NCBI RefSeq assembly: GCF_012641265.1
Contig: NZ_JABAHZ010000002.1
Span: forward strand, 310,001 to 374,000
DNA length: 64,000 bases
Reading direction: 5' to 3'
Source: Chitinophaga eiseniae
GTDB taxonomy: Bacteria > Bacteroidota > Bacteroidia > Chitinophagales > Chitinophagaceae
Notes under the pieces: generated by a model
Seen by the model: the letters and a program-made list of their open reading frames with translations, nothing else
Database searches by the model: none
What the model was told of the DNA's origin: nothing
Position numbers and translations under genes: made by a program
Shown: positions 25,532-34,360 of the stretch, piece after piece
How the letters are laid out: each line of letters starts with the position of its first letter
Numbering within the stretch: the first letter of the stretch is position 1

Positions 25532-26671
25532 ATGAAGAAAATCCTCTTACTATTTTTTCTGGCTTGCGCGCTGTATACAGCAAAAGCCCAGGTGTTTTGT
25601 GATACAGTTATCACTTTCTCCAGGACAGCTACCCCGGCAAATGGTACTAAAATTAAAACCAACTTACCATTTTCCAACGGAGTTGCCATGCCAACCATCA
25701 TTATTGAAGGCTATAATTTTGGATCAGGGGAACCAATTGGGCTAATCATCGATTACTATGTTTATGATGACACTATTAATGGCAATTCGCTGGTGTCATC
25801 TTTCGGTGCTTATACTCCACCTATTTACTTAGCCAACGAGGGAGGTAAAGTGGTTATTTTTATGGACAGTAAAGATTATTACCAACGCTTTGCCATCAGG
25901 GCATTTGCGCGGGGATTAACCGCTGATGTTCCCATTAGTTATCAGGGATGGAGCGTGGTGGATGAAGCAATTTTGCCAACAGCTACCAAAAAAACGTTAT
26001 TAAATTATCGAAACAGGTTCTCTGGTACCGTGTTATTTCCAGGTAATGGTGTCTGGAACCAGTCGGGACGTGTGGGAATAAACAATACTTCCCCCCGGGC
26101 GCCTTTAGATGTTGTTGCTACCGCTACCGACACAGCTAACGGAATTAAGCTGGCAGCTGTTCTTGGCAACGCGTATAATGAATGGACTACTTTTGGCGCT
26201 CCCACCGGCGGAAGAATCCGGGGCAGCAACGAAGGTTACCTCGTACTCGAAACCAATCCTGCTGGCACTGATAACAAAATGTACATTAACACCGCCTCCA
26301 AAGGCAACATTATTATGGCAACCGGCGGTGGCAGTGTTGGCATAGGCACCGTTAATCCCGGTGCTTGTAAATTAGCCGTAGAAGGATTGCTGGGTGCAAG
26401 AAAAATAAAAGTAACCCAATCCTCCACCTGGGCAGATTATGTATTCCATGATGATTATACCGTTATGCCGCTTTATGAAACCGAAAAATTCATCAAAGCG
26501 AATAAACATCTTCCCGGTATCCCTACTGCCAAAGAAGTGGCAGAGAATGGATATGATGTTGGAGAGATGAACAGGTTATTACTGGAAAAAGTGGAGGAAA
26601 TGACCTTACACCTGATTCGTATGCAGAAGAAAATTGACGAGCTGGAAAGCAAGCTACAGGCAAGGCCTTAA
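25532..26671 (+). CDS. Secreted fibre-like protein with a C-terminal coiled coil
   Basis: 379 residues from the ATG at 25532, with signal peptide MKKILLLFFLACALYTAKAQ. The N-terminal 190 residues are unrecognised. From about 190 come tail-fibre-like glycine-rich repeats (GRVGINNTSPRAPLDVVATATD; GGGSVGIGTVNPGACKLAVEG). The C-terminus reads HLPGIPTAKEVAENGYDVGEMNRLLLEKVEEMTLHLIRMQKKIDEL, a Bacteroidota-typical ending resembling the trimerising stalk of tail-spike proteins with the peptidase missing. Likely a surface trimer. A near-consensus -7 box TACCTTGG is at 25481-25488. Confidence 0.75.
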   Translation: MKKILLLFFLACALYTAKAQVFCDTVITFSRTATPANGTKIKTNLPFSNGVAMPTIIIEGYNFGSGEPIGLIIDYYVYDDTINGNSLVSSFGAYTPPIYLANEGGKVVIFMDSKDYYQRFAIRAFARGLTADVPISYQGWSVVDEAILPTATKKTLLNYRNRFSGTVLFPGNGVWNQSGRVGINNTSPRAPLDVVATATDTANGIKLAAVLGNAYNEWTTFGAPTGGRIRGSNEGYLVLETNPAGTDNKMYINTASKGNIIMATGGGSVGIGTVNPGACKLAVEGLLGARKIKVTQSSTWADYVFHDDYTVMPLYETEKFIKANKHLPGIPTAKEVAENGYDVGEMNRLLLEKVEEMTLHLIRMQKKIDELESKLQARP

Positions 26672-26773
26672 CAAGCCTTATAAAAGTTGGAGATAATATC
26701 AGCCAATACATGAATGGCGAAATATCAAGTCGTGTGCATTGGCTGATATCTATCTTTCTATGTTTTTCCTCCT

Positions 26774-28873
26774 TTACCGTACTTCGGCTACGAAAGCCCC
26801 CTGTTCGCCAACAACGTAATAACGACGCCCAGTTGCTTCGCAAGCCTGCTTCCAGCGCGATATCCGTTTTGCATAGTTGTTGGCGGCAAAAATGAGTAGC
26901 TGGTAGTCATACAGGCTATCCAGCTTGTTGATATCTACCCTGGGATTATGGGTAAGCAGGATATAATCTGCCTGCAACTTCTTCCCAGGCACTTTTCGTG
27001 GCAAGATGCTATCGATGATCAACAGGCATCTTCCATAAAAACGACTGTAATGCTGGTACCGCTGAAAGCCGTTCGGAACACCTGCATGTAATCCCATTTC
27101 ATTCCTCGCGGCCAACAAAGTTTGGGCACCGGCAGTTTGCCAGATGCTATCATCACCAATAAACCGGGCCTGTTGCCCATATATATAGTCAATAGCCGTA
27201 TAGGCGGGTACGTTATACACAATAATTTTAGATTGTTGCTGTACCCGGGTAAGCCATACGGCACGTGTAACCAAACATCCCCACAGGCTTAACGCTGCCA
27301 GCCAGGCGCCCGGTCGCCAGCCACTGAGCCAGCATAGGGCAATTCCTGCCAGCAGCATATACAAACATATCGTGAGTGCCAGCGAACAATGGATGTTCGT
27401 GATAAGCGCATAGGGTAGCGCGCCTAACCATCTTACACAACTATTCATGGCAAAAATGAGGAACCGGATGGCCAGTCCTGCAAACGTGGCCAATACCGGA
27501 AATGGAGAAAGCCCCAATAATATCACTTCTCCATAGATAATTACAGTAGACAATGGCACTGCCACCAGGTTAGCCAATAAGAAATAATTGGGAAACTGGT
27601 GAAAGTAAAACAGGCTCACCGGGGTAGTCATCAATTGTGCGGCCAGCGATACCGACAGCATCCCCCAGAGAACTATCATCCACTTCCGCTTAATGTTCCA
27701 CAATTCGTACAGGGGCTGATAGAAAAGCAATATGCTGAGCACTGCCAGGTATGACAACTGAAAGCCGGCATCTATGGCCAGGTATGGCTGATAAGCCAAT
27801 AACAGGAACGCGGATGCAGCCAGGGTATTATAGATGCTGCTGTAACGCTCCAATACAAAACGGCCAAGCGTTATGGCGGTAAACATCACCGCGGAACGGA
27901 GCACAGAAGCCGACGCACCGGTAAGCAGGGCAAATCCCCATAGTACTCCCAAAATAAGGATAGCCTTCAATACACCAGCCCATTTACCGGGCGGCAACCA
28001 GCGCAAACACCAAAGGAGCGTGCCATACAACAGCGCCAGGTGCATTCCGGAAATAGCAATAATATGTACAATCCCAGTGTTACTATAATCCTGTACCACC
28101 GTCTTATCCAGATCCTGCCGGTATCCTATCAGCAATGCTTCTGCCATCCCTGCCTCCGGCCCTGTCCCGATATATCTCCTAAAACAGGATAAACAGTAAT
28201 CTCTCGCGTGCAACAACCAACGGGTTACTGCACTGCCACCTGTATGGGATAGCCTGTAGTAGTCGGCCGGCTGTAAATACAACTGCTGATAAAGCTGTTG
28301 AGATACACAATATTGCTGATAGTTGAAGCTCCCGGGATTGCCGTTGTTCCTGATCAATTCCGGCTTTTTACGGACAACGAGCCGGTCTCCATACATCAGT
28401 ATGGGCCGCATAGTATCCCGGGAAATATAAAGCAGCAAATTGCCTTTTGCGGGCACCCATCTGTGCTGTACATACAGCGCAATTACCCTGGCAGTGGATT
28501 TAAATGATCTTGCTTTGGGTTGTAACGGTTCCTCTATCTGCAATAAAACCAGGGATGTATCCGTTCTGTTATCCTGGAAAAAGCCCTGCTGATGCCGCAG
28601 ATCTGCCTTATACAAGAGTAAGGCACCGCTTCCGGCCACGCTCACTTGCAACAGCATACCGGGCAACCATGCCTGTTTAAAACGCCATTGTACAGGCAGA
28701 TAGCGAAACAGCCATGCGCAACAGACACAAACAACCACTGTATATAGCAACAAAAGCGGTGGCAACTCCGTATAAAGTTGTATACTTATTCCTGCCAGGA
28801 AGGGGAAAATAAGGCGTAAGAAAGGTGCTTGTTTCCAGCACATCACGGTAAATGCTGTAGACTCAAAATGCAT
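26774..28873 (-). CDS. comEC: ComEC/Rec2 family competence protein
   Basis: 699 residues from the ATG at 28873. A DUF4131-like N-terminal region with membrane helices is followed by the competence domain (LIGYRQDLDKTVVQDYSNTGIVHIIAISGMHLALLYG) with many transmembrane segments, the putative DNA channel of natural transformation. The C-terminal 150 residues are soluble (ADYILLTHNPRVDINKLDSLYDYQLLIFAANN) and lack the HxHxDH metal motif of full-length ComEC, so the MBL nuclease part is degenerate. A minus-strand -7 box TAGGTTTG at 28898-28905 overlaps an upstream TTG start, favouring the ATG at 28873. Confidence 0.9.
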   Translation of the reverse strand: MHFESTAFTVMCWKQAPFLRLIFPFLAGISIQLYTELPPLLLLYTVVVCVCCAWLFRYLPVQWRFKQAWLPGMLLQVSVAGSGALLLYKADLRHQQGFFQDNRTDTSLVLLQIEEPLQPKARSFKSTARVIALYVQHRWVPAKGNLLLYISRDTMRPILMYGDRLVVRKKPELIRNNGNPGSFNYQQYCVSQQLYQQLYLQPADYYRLSHTGGSAVTRWLLHARDYCLSCFRRYIGTGPEAGMAEALLIGYRQDLDKTVVQDYSNTGIVHIIAISGMHLALLYGTLLWCLRWLPPGKWAGVLKAILILGVLWGFALLTGASASVLRSAVMFTAITLGRFVLERYSSIYNTLAASAFLLLAYQPYLAIDAGFQLSYLAVLSILLFYQPLYELWNIKRKWMIVLWGMLSVSLAAQLMTTPVSLFYFHQFPNYFLLANLVAVPLSTVIIYGEVILLGLSPFPVLATFAGLAIRFLIFAMNSCVRWLGALPYALITNIHCSLALTICLYMLLAGIALCWLSGWRPGAWLAALSLWGCLVTRAVWLTRVQQQSKIIVYNVPAYTAIDYIYGQQARFIGDDSIWQTAGAQTLLAARNEMGLHAGVPNGFQRYQHYSRFYGRCLLIIDSILPRKVPGKKLQADYILLTHNPRVDINKLDSLYDYQLLIFAANNYAKRISRWKQACEATGRRYYVVGEQGAFVAEVR

Positions 28874-28897
28874 GTGGGGGTTAACTTTTATCAAAAA

Positions 28898-28905
28898 CAA
28901 ACCTA
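28898..28905 (-). promoter_or_regulatory. -7 promoter box TAGGTTTG for comEC
   Basis: Perfect TAnnTTTG on the minus strand; start site expected near 28891, 18 nt before the ATG. Confidence 0.5.
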
Positions 28906-29216
28906 ACTTTTAACAGTCTGTAAAATGTTTTGAAAATGTTAAAAACGGGTTTAGTTAATAGATAATATCTTTATATGATGTCTTGGAAACTTCCTCCTGC
29001 AATGGAAAAAATGGCTGAAATCGGTTACAAAAGCTTCTTATTTAATATATTAATATTCAATTATTAGAATATTAAATATTATTTCATCTGTTATTGATTA
29101 GTTAACATCTCTTTTAAATATAATATTATTTGTAAACTGCATTACCGGTCACGCTATATGAATTGTATCAAGATTCAATAGTCGTGTCTTTAATGGTTAT
29201 TTTGAGGGAAAAGAAG

Positions 29217-29247
29217 GAGCCTGATTTTTATCAGGCTCTGTTTTTTT
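29217..29247 (+). terminator. Plus-strand rho-independent terminator without an obvious gene
   Basis: Perfect stem GAGCCTGAT / ATCAGGCTC with a TTTT loop, followed by G and eight T. The nearest annotated genes on both sides lie on the minus strand. Confidence 0.8.
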
Positions 29248-29266
29248 GACAACCTTACTTCATATA

Positions 29267-29300
29267 AAAAGCCCTCCACGCCGTAACGTAGAGGGCTTTT
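29267..29300 (-). terminator. Terminator after carB
   Basis: Stem AAAAGCCCTC / GAGGGCTTTT with an inner CACG...CGT pairing, 22 nt beyond the carB stop on the minus strand. Confidence 0.8.
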
Positions 29301-29322
29301 CGTTAACAGTTAGCTAACAATA

Positions 29323-32139
29323 TTATTTACTCAGGTACATACTCTTTTCCTTGAAGAGTTGTCTGAAATATGGATCGCGCAGATCTTTGATAAAGCGTAT
29401 TGCTTCTCCGGTTGATTTCATTTCAGGCCCCAGCTCCTTGTTTACGCCCGGGAACTTGTTGAAAGAGAATACAGGTTCCTTGATAGCAAAACCGGTAAGT
29501 TTCTTTTCAATGTTAAAGTCCTTCAGCTTATTGGCACCAATCATCACTTTTGTAGCAATGTTCAGGTAAGGCACCTGGTAAGCTTTAGCAATAAATGGCG
29601 TAGTACGGGAAGCACGCGGGTTAGCTTCAATCACATATACATTGCCATCTTTGATCGCAAACTGTATATTGATCAAGCCCTTGATATTCAGTGCACGCGC
29701 AATTTTTTCTGCGTAGTATTCCATGGTGGTTACTTCGATCGGCGACAAGTTGAAAGCCGGTAACAACGCATGGCTGTCGCCACTATGAATACCTGCCGGT
29801 TCAATATGCTCCATTACACCCATTACATGGAAATCAGTACCGTCGAAGATGCCATCTATTTCTGCTTCCTGGCAACGATCCAGGAAGTGATCGATCAATA
29901 TCTTGTTACCAGGCAAATGTCTTAACAGGCTCAGTACAGATTCTTCCAGCTCCTCTTCGTTGATGACGATTCTCATACGCTGACCTCCTAATACATAGGA
30001 AGGACGCACCAGTACGGGGTAACCTACTTCTTTCGCCACTTCTATCGCATCGTCTGTATTGTAAGCAGTACCATATTTAGGATAAGGAATGCCCAGTTCT
30101 TTCAGCATATCGGAGAAACGACCACGGTCTTCTGCAATATCCATGTTGTCGAAAGAGGTACCGATGATTTTCACACCTTTTTCTTCCAGGCGTTTGGCCA
30201 GCTTCAGCGCGGTTTGTCCACCCAGCTGCACAATCACACCTTCCGGCTTTTCCAGCTCAATGATTTCCCAGAGATTTTCCCAGAACACCGGCTCGAAGTA
30301 TAATTTATCTGCCATGTCGAAGTCGGTGGAAACCGTTTCTGGGTTACAGTTTACCATGATAGCTTCATAACCGCAGTCCTGGATCGCCTGTAAACCGTGT
30401 GTGCAGCAGTAGTCGAACTCAATACCCTGCCCGATTCTGTTAGGACCGGAGCCCAGTACAATGATCTTCTTCTTATCGGTTACCTTGCTTTCATTTTCGG
30501 TATCGAACGTAGAGTAGAAGTAAGGTGTTTTTGCTTCAAACTCTGCGCTACAGGTATCTACCATTTTAAAAGTACGGGTGATGCCCAGCTCCTTACGCTT
30601 AGCGTATACTTCGTCTTCATCGCAATCACCAAACAATACCGCAAGTTGCATATCAGAGAAGCCCATTTTCTTGGCATCTTTCAGCATTTCTACTGAAACG
30701 CTCTGCAGGTCAAGCTCCAGCAATTGTTTTTCCAGGTTCACGATATCCTGGATCTGGTGCAGGAACCAGCGGTCGATATAAGTCAGCTGGTGAATATGTT
30801 TTACGGAAACTCCCGCCATCAAAGCATCTTTGATACGGAAAATACGATCCCAGGTAGGACGTTTTAATTTCTCGATCAGTTGCTCACTCTTCAGGAGAGA
30901 TTTACCATAGTAGCCCAGACCGAGTGCGTCGTTTTCAAGGCTCTGACAAGCTTTCTGTAATGCTTCAGGGAAGGTGCGTCCGATAGACATTACCTCTCCT
31001 ACTGATTTCATTTGCAGGCCCAGGGTGTCGTCGGCCCCTTTAAATTTATCGAAGTTCCAGCGTGGCATTTTTACGATCACGTAGTCCAGTGCTGGCTCGA
31101 AGAATGCAGAAGTAGTTTTGGTGATCTGGTTTTCCAGTTCATCCAGTGTATAACCGATAGCCAGTTTGGCAGCAATTTTCGCAATCGGGTAACCGGTTGC
31201 TTTAGAAGCCAGTGCGGAGGAACGGCTCACGCGAGGGTTGATTTCAATAGCAATCAACTCTTCGTTTTCCGGATTCAGGGAAAACTGAACGTTACAACCA
31301 CCGGCAAAGTTGCCCAGGTCGCGCATCATCATCATCGCTTTGTTACGCATCTCCTGGAAAGCAGTATCGCTCAGGGTCATAGCTGGCGCCACCGTAATGG
31401 AATCACCCGTGTGGATACCCATCGGGTCGAGGTTTTCCACGGTACAAATGATTACCACGTTATCATTCTTGTCGCGCAGCAATTCCAGTTCATATTCTTT
31501 CCATCCCAGTACCGCTTTTTCTACCAGTACTTCGTGGATGGGGGAAGCTTTCAAACCACGGTCCAGGGCTTCGTCCAGGTCTTCTTTACTGTGTACAAAT
31601 CCACCACCGGTACCACCCAGGGTAAAGGAAGGACGGATTACCAGCGGGAAGCCTATTTCCTGTGCAAATTCTTTTCCTTCGAGGAAAGAGTTAGCTGTTC
31701 TGGCGGGAGCCACCGGGATACCCAGTTGGATCATCCACTGGCGGAACTGTTCACGATCTTCTGCCTTATCAATTGCCTTAATGTCTACCCCAATCAGGCG
31801 AACATTGTTCTTTTCCCAAATTCCGAGTTCGTCTACTTCCTTGCAAAGGTTCAGCGCAGTTTGGCCGCCCATGGTGGGTAATACGGCATCTATCTGGTTT
31901 TCTTCCAGGATCTGCTCAATGCTTTCCACGGTCAGTGGCAGCAAATAAACCTTATCGGCCATCATTGGATCCGTCATGATGGTAGCCGGGTTGGAATTAA
32001 TCAATATCACTTTAATTCCTTCTTCCCGCAGCGAACGTGCTGCCTGGGAACCGGAATAATCAAATTCGCAAGCCTGACCAATAATAATGGGTCCAGAACC
32101 GATAATGAGAACAGATTTGATAGATGAGTCTTTTGGCAT
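29323..32139 (-). CDS. carB: Carbamoyl phosphate synthase large subunit
   Basis: 938 residues. Two ATP-grasp halves are visible: the first begins SIKSVLIIGSGPIIIGQACEFDYSG and carries RPSFTLGGTGGGFVHS; the second begins KKIIVLGSGPNRIGQGIEFDYCC and carries RPSYVLGGQRMRIV. It makes carbamoyl phosphate for pyrimidine and arginine synthesis. The protein ends at FKEKSMYLSK, about 130 residues short of E. coli CarB (1073 aa), with no C-terminal MGS-like allosteric domain. A minus-strand -7 box TAACTTTG at 32209-32216 predicts a 60-nt leader. carA is not in the window. Confidence 0.96.
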   Translation of the reverse strand: MPKDSSIKSVLIIGSGPIIIGQACEFDYSGSQAARSLREEGIKVILINSNPATIMTDPMMADKVYLLPLTVESIEQILEENQIDAVLPTMGGQTALNLCKEVDELGIWEKNNVRLIGVDIKAIDKAEDREQFRQWMIQLGIPVAPARTANSFLEGKEFAQEIGFPLVIRPSFTLGGTGGGFVHSKEDLDEALDRGLKASPIHEVLVEKAVLGWKEYELELLRDKNDNVVIICTVENLDPMGIHTGDSITVAPAMTLSDTAFQEMRNKAMMMMRDLGNFAGGCNVQFSLNPENEELIAIEINPRVSRSSALASKATGYPIAKIAAKLAIGYTLDELENQITKTTSAFFEPALDYVIVKMPRWNFDKFKGADDTLGLQMKSVGEVMSIGRTFPEALQKACQSLENDALGLGYYGKSLLKSEQLIEKLKRPTWDRIFRIKDALMAGVSVKHIHQLTYIDRWFLHQIQDIVNLEKQLLELDLQSVSVEMLKDAKKMGFSDMQLAVLFGDCDEDEVYAKRKELGITRTFKMVDTCSAEFEAKTPYFYSTFDTENESKVTDKKKIIVLGSGPNRIGQGIEFDYCCTHGLQAIQDCGYEAIMVNCNPETVSTDFDMADKLYFEPVFWENLWEIIELEKPEGVIVQLGGQTALKLAKRLEEKGVKIIGTSFDNMDIAEDRGRFSDMLKELGIPYPKYGTAYNTDDAIEVAKEVGYPVLVRPSYVLGGQRMRIVINEEELEESVLSLLRHLPGNKILIDHFLDRCQEAEIDGIFDGTDFHVMGVMEHIEPAGIHSGDSHALLPAFNLSPIEVTTMEYYAEKIARALNIKGLINIQFAIKDGNVYVIEANPRASRTTPFIAKAYQVPYLNIATKVMIGANKLKDFNIEKKLTGFAIKEPVFSFNKFPGVNKELGPEMKSTGEAIRFIKDLRDPYFRQLFKEKSMYLSK

Positions 32140-32208
32140 TTGTGTAATCTATTGAAAATGAAAAACCAAATTGATCTTTATGCCGTGTGAGGGACCAAAA
32201 AAATCGTG

Positions 32209-32216
32209 CAAAGTTA
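32209..32216 (-). promoter_or_regulatory. -7 promoter box TAACTTTG for carB
   Basis: Perfect TAnnTTTG on the minus strand, 70 nt before the carB ATG at 32139. Confidence 0.45.
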
Positions 32217-32326
32217 CGTGATTTGAAAATTATAATCAGAAATAAATTTCATTTCCGAGAAGTTTTTTTCGGGAGAATAATAAATACATTTAGCTTTATA
32301 TAAAATAATTAACCCATCTAATCGAT

Positions 32327-32944
32327 ATGCCTTCTATTTCTATACCTCCGATCACTATAAATAGTAGAGACTGGAAAAGCATACACCGACAGTACGGTTA
32401 CGGACAGGCGTTATACATTGCGGGAAACCAGGACCAAGGCAACTATTCCTTTAACTTCCGGTTAAATTATCATCAGAAAGACGGCGCGCTGACTTTTTCA
32501 TGGAATAATGACCGGAACAATTTAGGTCGGGCTAAATTCGACCCAAGCTATGTCGGTAAAATATATAATCCTTACACCGTCTTACAACTGGAGTTACCCT
32601 ATCTAAAAAAAACAATTGAAGTATACAGCCGTGAATGGCCGAACACACTCCTCCATTTCTTCGCTCGCAAAACGCCCACCGGCAATAGCCATTTTGATAA
32701 GCTGTTCCAAACTACAGCTACGCAAGAAATAATCAGTGAAATACTTCCCCAGTTATATTATTTACAGGATGAGGCATTGGGCCGATCCCTCCAGCTCACG
32801 ACTAACTATGAAGACGCAGTGACCGAGAAATTCTATCTCCGTATACGCATTAATAAGTTACTTCAAAAAGCATCTACTATCGAAAATCTGCTACACCATA
32901 CAACTACACTGGTAAATAAACTGGAAAGATTTGCTAAAAAGTAA
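32327..32944 (+). CDS. Unrecognised 205-residue protein
   Basis: No family recognised. It starts MPSISIPPITINSRDWKSIH and has no signal peptide or membrane helix. It is rich in aromatic and polar residues (QGNYSFNFRLNYHQKDGALTFSW) and ends with a basic, helix-prone region (FYLRIRINKLLQKASTIENLL). Upstream, TAGCTTTA at 32291-32298 is a 7/8 match to the -7 box. Its base composition is more AT-rich than the core genes around it. It lies 190 nt before the RiPP-like peptide gene in the same direction but has no evident link to it. Confidence 0.65.
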   Translation: MPSISIPPITINSRDWKSIHRQYGYGQALYIAGNQDQGNYSFNFRLNYHQKDGALTFSWNNDRNNLGRAKFDPSYVGKIYNPYTVLQLELPYLKKTIEVYSREWPNTLLHFFARKTPTGNSHFDKLFQTTATQEIISEILPQLYYLQDEALGRSLQLTTNYEDAVTEKFYLRIRINKLLQKASTIENLLHHTTTLVNKLERFAKK

Positions 32945-33001
32945 CATTACGGACGCAGTATTTTCCGTATAAATACTTATCCAGATATCCATTTATTCTC
33001 C

Positions 33002-33009
33002 TAACTTTA
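33002..33009 (+). promoter_or_regulatory. Probable -7 promoter box TAACTTTA of the peptide operon
   Basis: 7/8 match to TAnnTTTG directly before the 10-bp inverted repeat at 33011-33038; the transcript would begin inside that repeat, leaving a leader of about 120 nt before the peptide ATG at 33137. Confidence 0.45.
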
Positions 33010-33010
33010 C

Positions 33011-33038
33011 TATGCACAGTGCAACGATACTGTGCATA
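33011..33038. promoter_or_regulatory. 10-bp inverted repeat, candidate operator at the peptide promoter
   Basis: TATGCACAGT (33011-33020) and ACTGTGCATA (33029-33038) are perfect reverse complements with an 8-nt spacer, centred near the predicted start site. The 18-nt centre-to-centre geometry suits a dimeric regulator; a hairpin at the mRNA 5' end is the alternative. Confidence 0.55.
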
Positions 33039-33136
33039 CCCCTCAAAAGACTGGTGCAACGAATACAAGAGCTTTACCCCAAAGAATCATTTTCGTTTTT
33101 TTCAATATACATTTTACACCCCAAAAATCAAACGTT

Positions 33137-33376
33137 ATGCGTACAGCTGAAGTTCATTACGGCGCTAATGGTCAGATCGACCTCACCGTTCCCAAAGGCA
33201 CTAAACTGGAAGATGTCACTAAATTACAGGCATTGGTGCTGAGACAAATTAACCCCCGCGGTTGCCAGGCCTGCCTGTCTGGCGTACACTTCAATATCCG
33301 GGAAAAACTGGAAGAAGTGATTAACGTAGACCTGGAAAAAATGGCTATTACCAAGGCAGCCGTTGCACAACATTAA
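33137..33376 (+). CDS. 79-residue candidate RiPP precursor with a CxxC core
   Basis: From the ATG at 33137 the peptide starts MRTAEVHYGANGQIDLTVPK. Its two cysteines, C43 and C46, lie in NPRGCQACLSGVHFNIRE; the rest is a charged leader (1-38) and a helix-prone charged tail (55-79). There is no signal peptide, so it acts in the cytosol. It is followed after 53 nt by a DUF692 (MNIO) enzyme and a partner gene. Known MNIO pathways (methanobactin, TglA, chryseobasin) modify Cys residues of genetically linked peptides. The central position of the Cys pair is unusual, since most cores are C-terminal. It could instead be a small metal-binding protein acted on without cleavage. Precursor role is inference. 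Confidence 0.65.
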   Translation: MRTAEVHYGANGQIDLTVPKGTKLEDVTKLQALVLRQINPRGCQACLSGVHFNIREKLEEVINVDLEKMAITKAAVAQH

Positions 33377-33383
33377 TCCGGCG

Positions 33384-33418
33384 ATACCGTCCAGGCCTAT
33401 GCCTGGACGGTATTTTAA
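33384..33418 (+). terminator. Hairpin between peptide and MNIO genes (partial terminator/attenuator)
   Basis: Perfect 13-bp stem ATACCGTCCAGGC / GCCTGGACGGTAT with loop CTAT, followed by TTTAA. It lies 8 nt after the peptide stop and 12 nt before the MNIO ATG at 33430. Such hairpins often let a precursor be made in excess of its modifying enzymes. Confidence 0.75.
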
Positions 33419-33429
33419 ACGCTCCCGTC

Positions 33430-34356
33430 ATGTCACAAGTAATATCACCTGCCCGTACAGGTCACCTGTACCGCCAGCCTATTCCCCAGCTGGGCGTTGG
33501 ACTGCTATACAATCCCTCCCTGGAGCTGTACCTGGAAGCTTGTCCCGGGATATGTGATTATGTGGAAATCATTCCCGATATGTTCTGGACAGATCGTGGA
33601 AACGGCCAGCAGGAAAGATTTGAAGAGATTGAATCCTGGATGATGGTGCTGGATAAAATAGCCGCCACATACCCATTAACCGCTCATAATATATCTTACT
33701 CGCTGGGCAGCGCCGGCATTTTTGATAAAACATACCTTCAGAAAATGCAGGAATGGCACCAGCGCTATGCATTTAAATGGCACAGCGATCACCTGTCTTT
33801 TGTAAAGGTACATAACGATCAACAGGAAGAACACAATGCAGGCCTCGCAGTACCGGTGCCGTACGATTATGAAGTACTGGATATGATCAGCGGTCGTATC
33901 AATGCCATCAAACGGGCTATCAGTGCACCTTTCCTGGTAGAAAACAATGTATACTTTATTGATTTGCCGGAGCAGGAACTCAGCGAAACGGCCTTCCTGA
34001 ATGAGTTATCAGATCGTACCTCCTGCGGCTTATTGCTCGATATTCATAACGTGTATACCAACGCCGTCAATCACCATTTTGATCCGAAGGAATTTATTAA
34101 CCAGCTGCAGCTGGATAAAGTGATCGAAATCCATATTGCCGGCGGCAACGAGATGGCAGGTATGTACACTGATTCTCATGCAGGCCCTTGTCCGCCGGAG
34201 GTATGGGAGCTACTCGATTATACGTTACCGTTAGTTCATAACCTATGCGGCATTACCTTTGAATTTCATGAATCTTACTTTCACCTGTTGCAGTTTGAGG
34301 GTATTACCCGCGAACTAAACCGGGCGAAGGCAGCCTGGAACCTTTATCATAGTTGA
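33430..34356 (+). CDS. DUF692 family multinuclear non-heme iron oxidative enzyme (MNIO)
   Basis: 308 residues with a TIM-barrel pattern. Family motifs are in order: LGVGLLYNP (22-29), DYVEIIPD (43-50), AHNISYSLG with H86, HSDHL (118-122), the E171-N172 pair in LVENNVYF, LLDIHNVYTNAVNH with D204 and N207, EIHIAGG with H235, DSHAGPCPPEVWELL with D248 and H250, and FEFHES with E278. These His/Asp/Glu/Asn residues are the set that binds two or three irons in MbnB and TglH. The enzyme is expected to oxidise Cys or neighbouring residues of the peptide encoded upstream. The partner gene begins 4 nt after the stop. Product chemistry unknown. Confidence 0.9.
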   Translation: MSQVISPARTGHLYRQPIPQLGVGLLYNPSLELYLEACPGICDYVEIIPDMFWTDRGNGQQERFEEIESWMMVLDKIAATYPLTAHNISYSLGSAGIFDKTYLQKMQEWHQRYAFKWHSDHLSFVKVHNDQQEEHNAGLAVPVPYDYEVLDMISGRINAIKRAISAPFLVENNVYFIDLPEQELSETAFLNELSDRTSCGLLLDIHNVYTNAVNHHFDPKEFINQLQLDKVIEIHIAGGNEMAGMYTDSHAGPCPPEVWELLDYTLPLVHNLCGITFEFHESYFHLLQFEGITRELNRAKAAWNLYHS

Positions 34357-34360
34357 TGAT

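Larger units (their letters stand above)
28906..29322. other. AT-rich intergenic region between comEC and carB
   Basis: About 420 bp, very AT-rich from 29035 to 29140. It holds a possible 30-codon ORF (28975-29067, plus strand, beginning MMSWKLPPAMEKMAEIGYKS), a plus-strand terminator at 29217-29247 with no gene in front of it, and the carB terminator at 29267-29300. The plus-strand terminator implies a transcript from this gap, possibly a small RNA or a leader-peptide gene. Confidence 0.35.

Noticed and set aside
31012..31881. 289-codon plus-strand open frame within carB
   Set aside because: Antisense shadow of the conserved ATP-grasp region; composition reflects carB codons read backwards.
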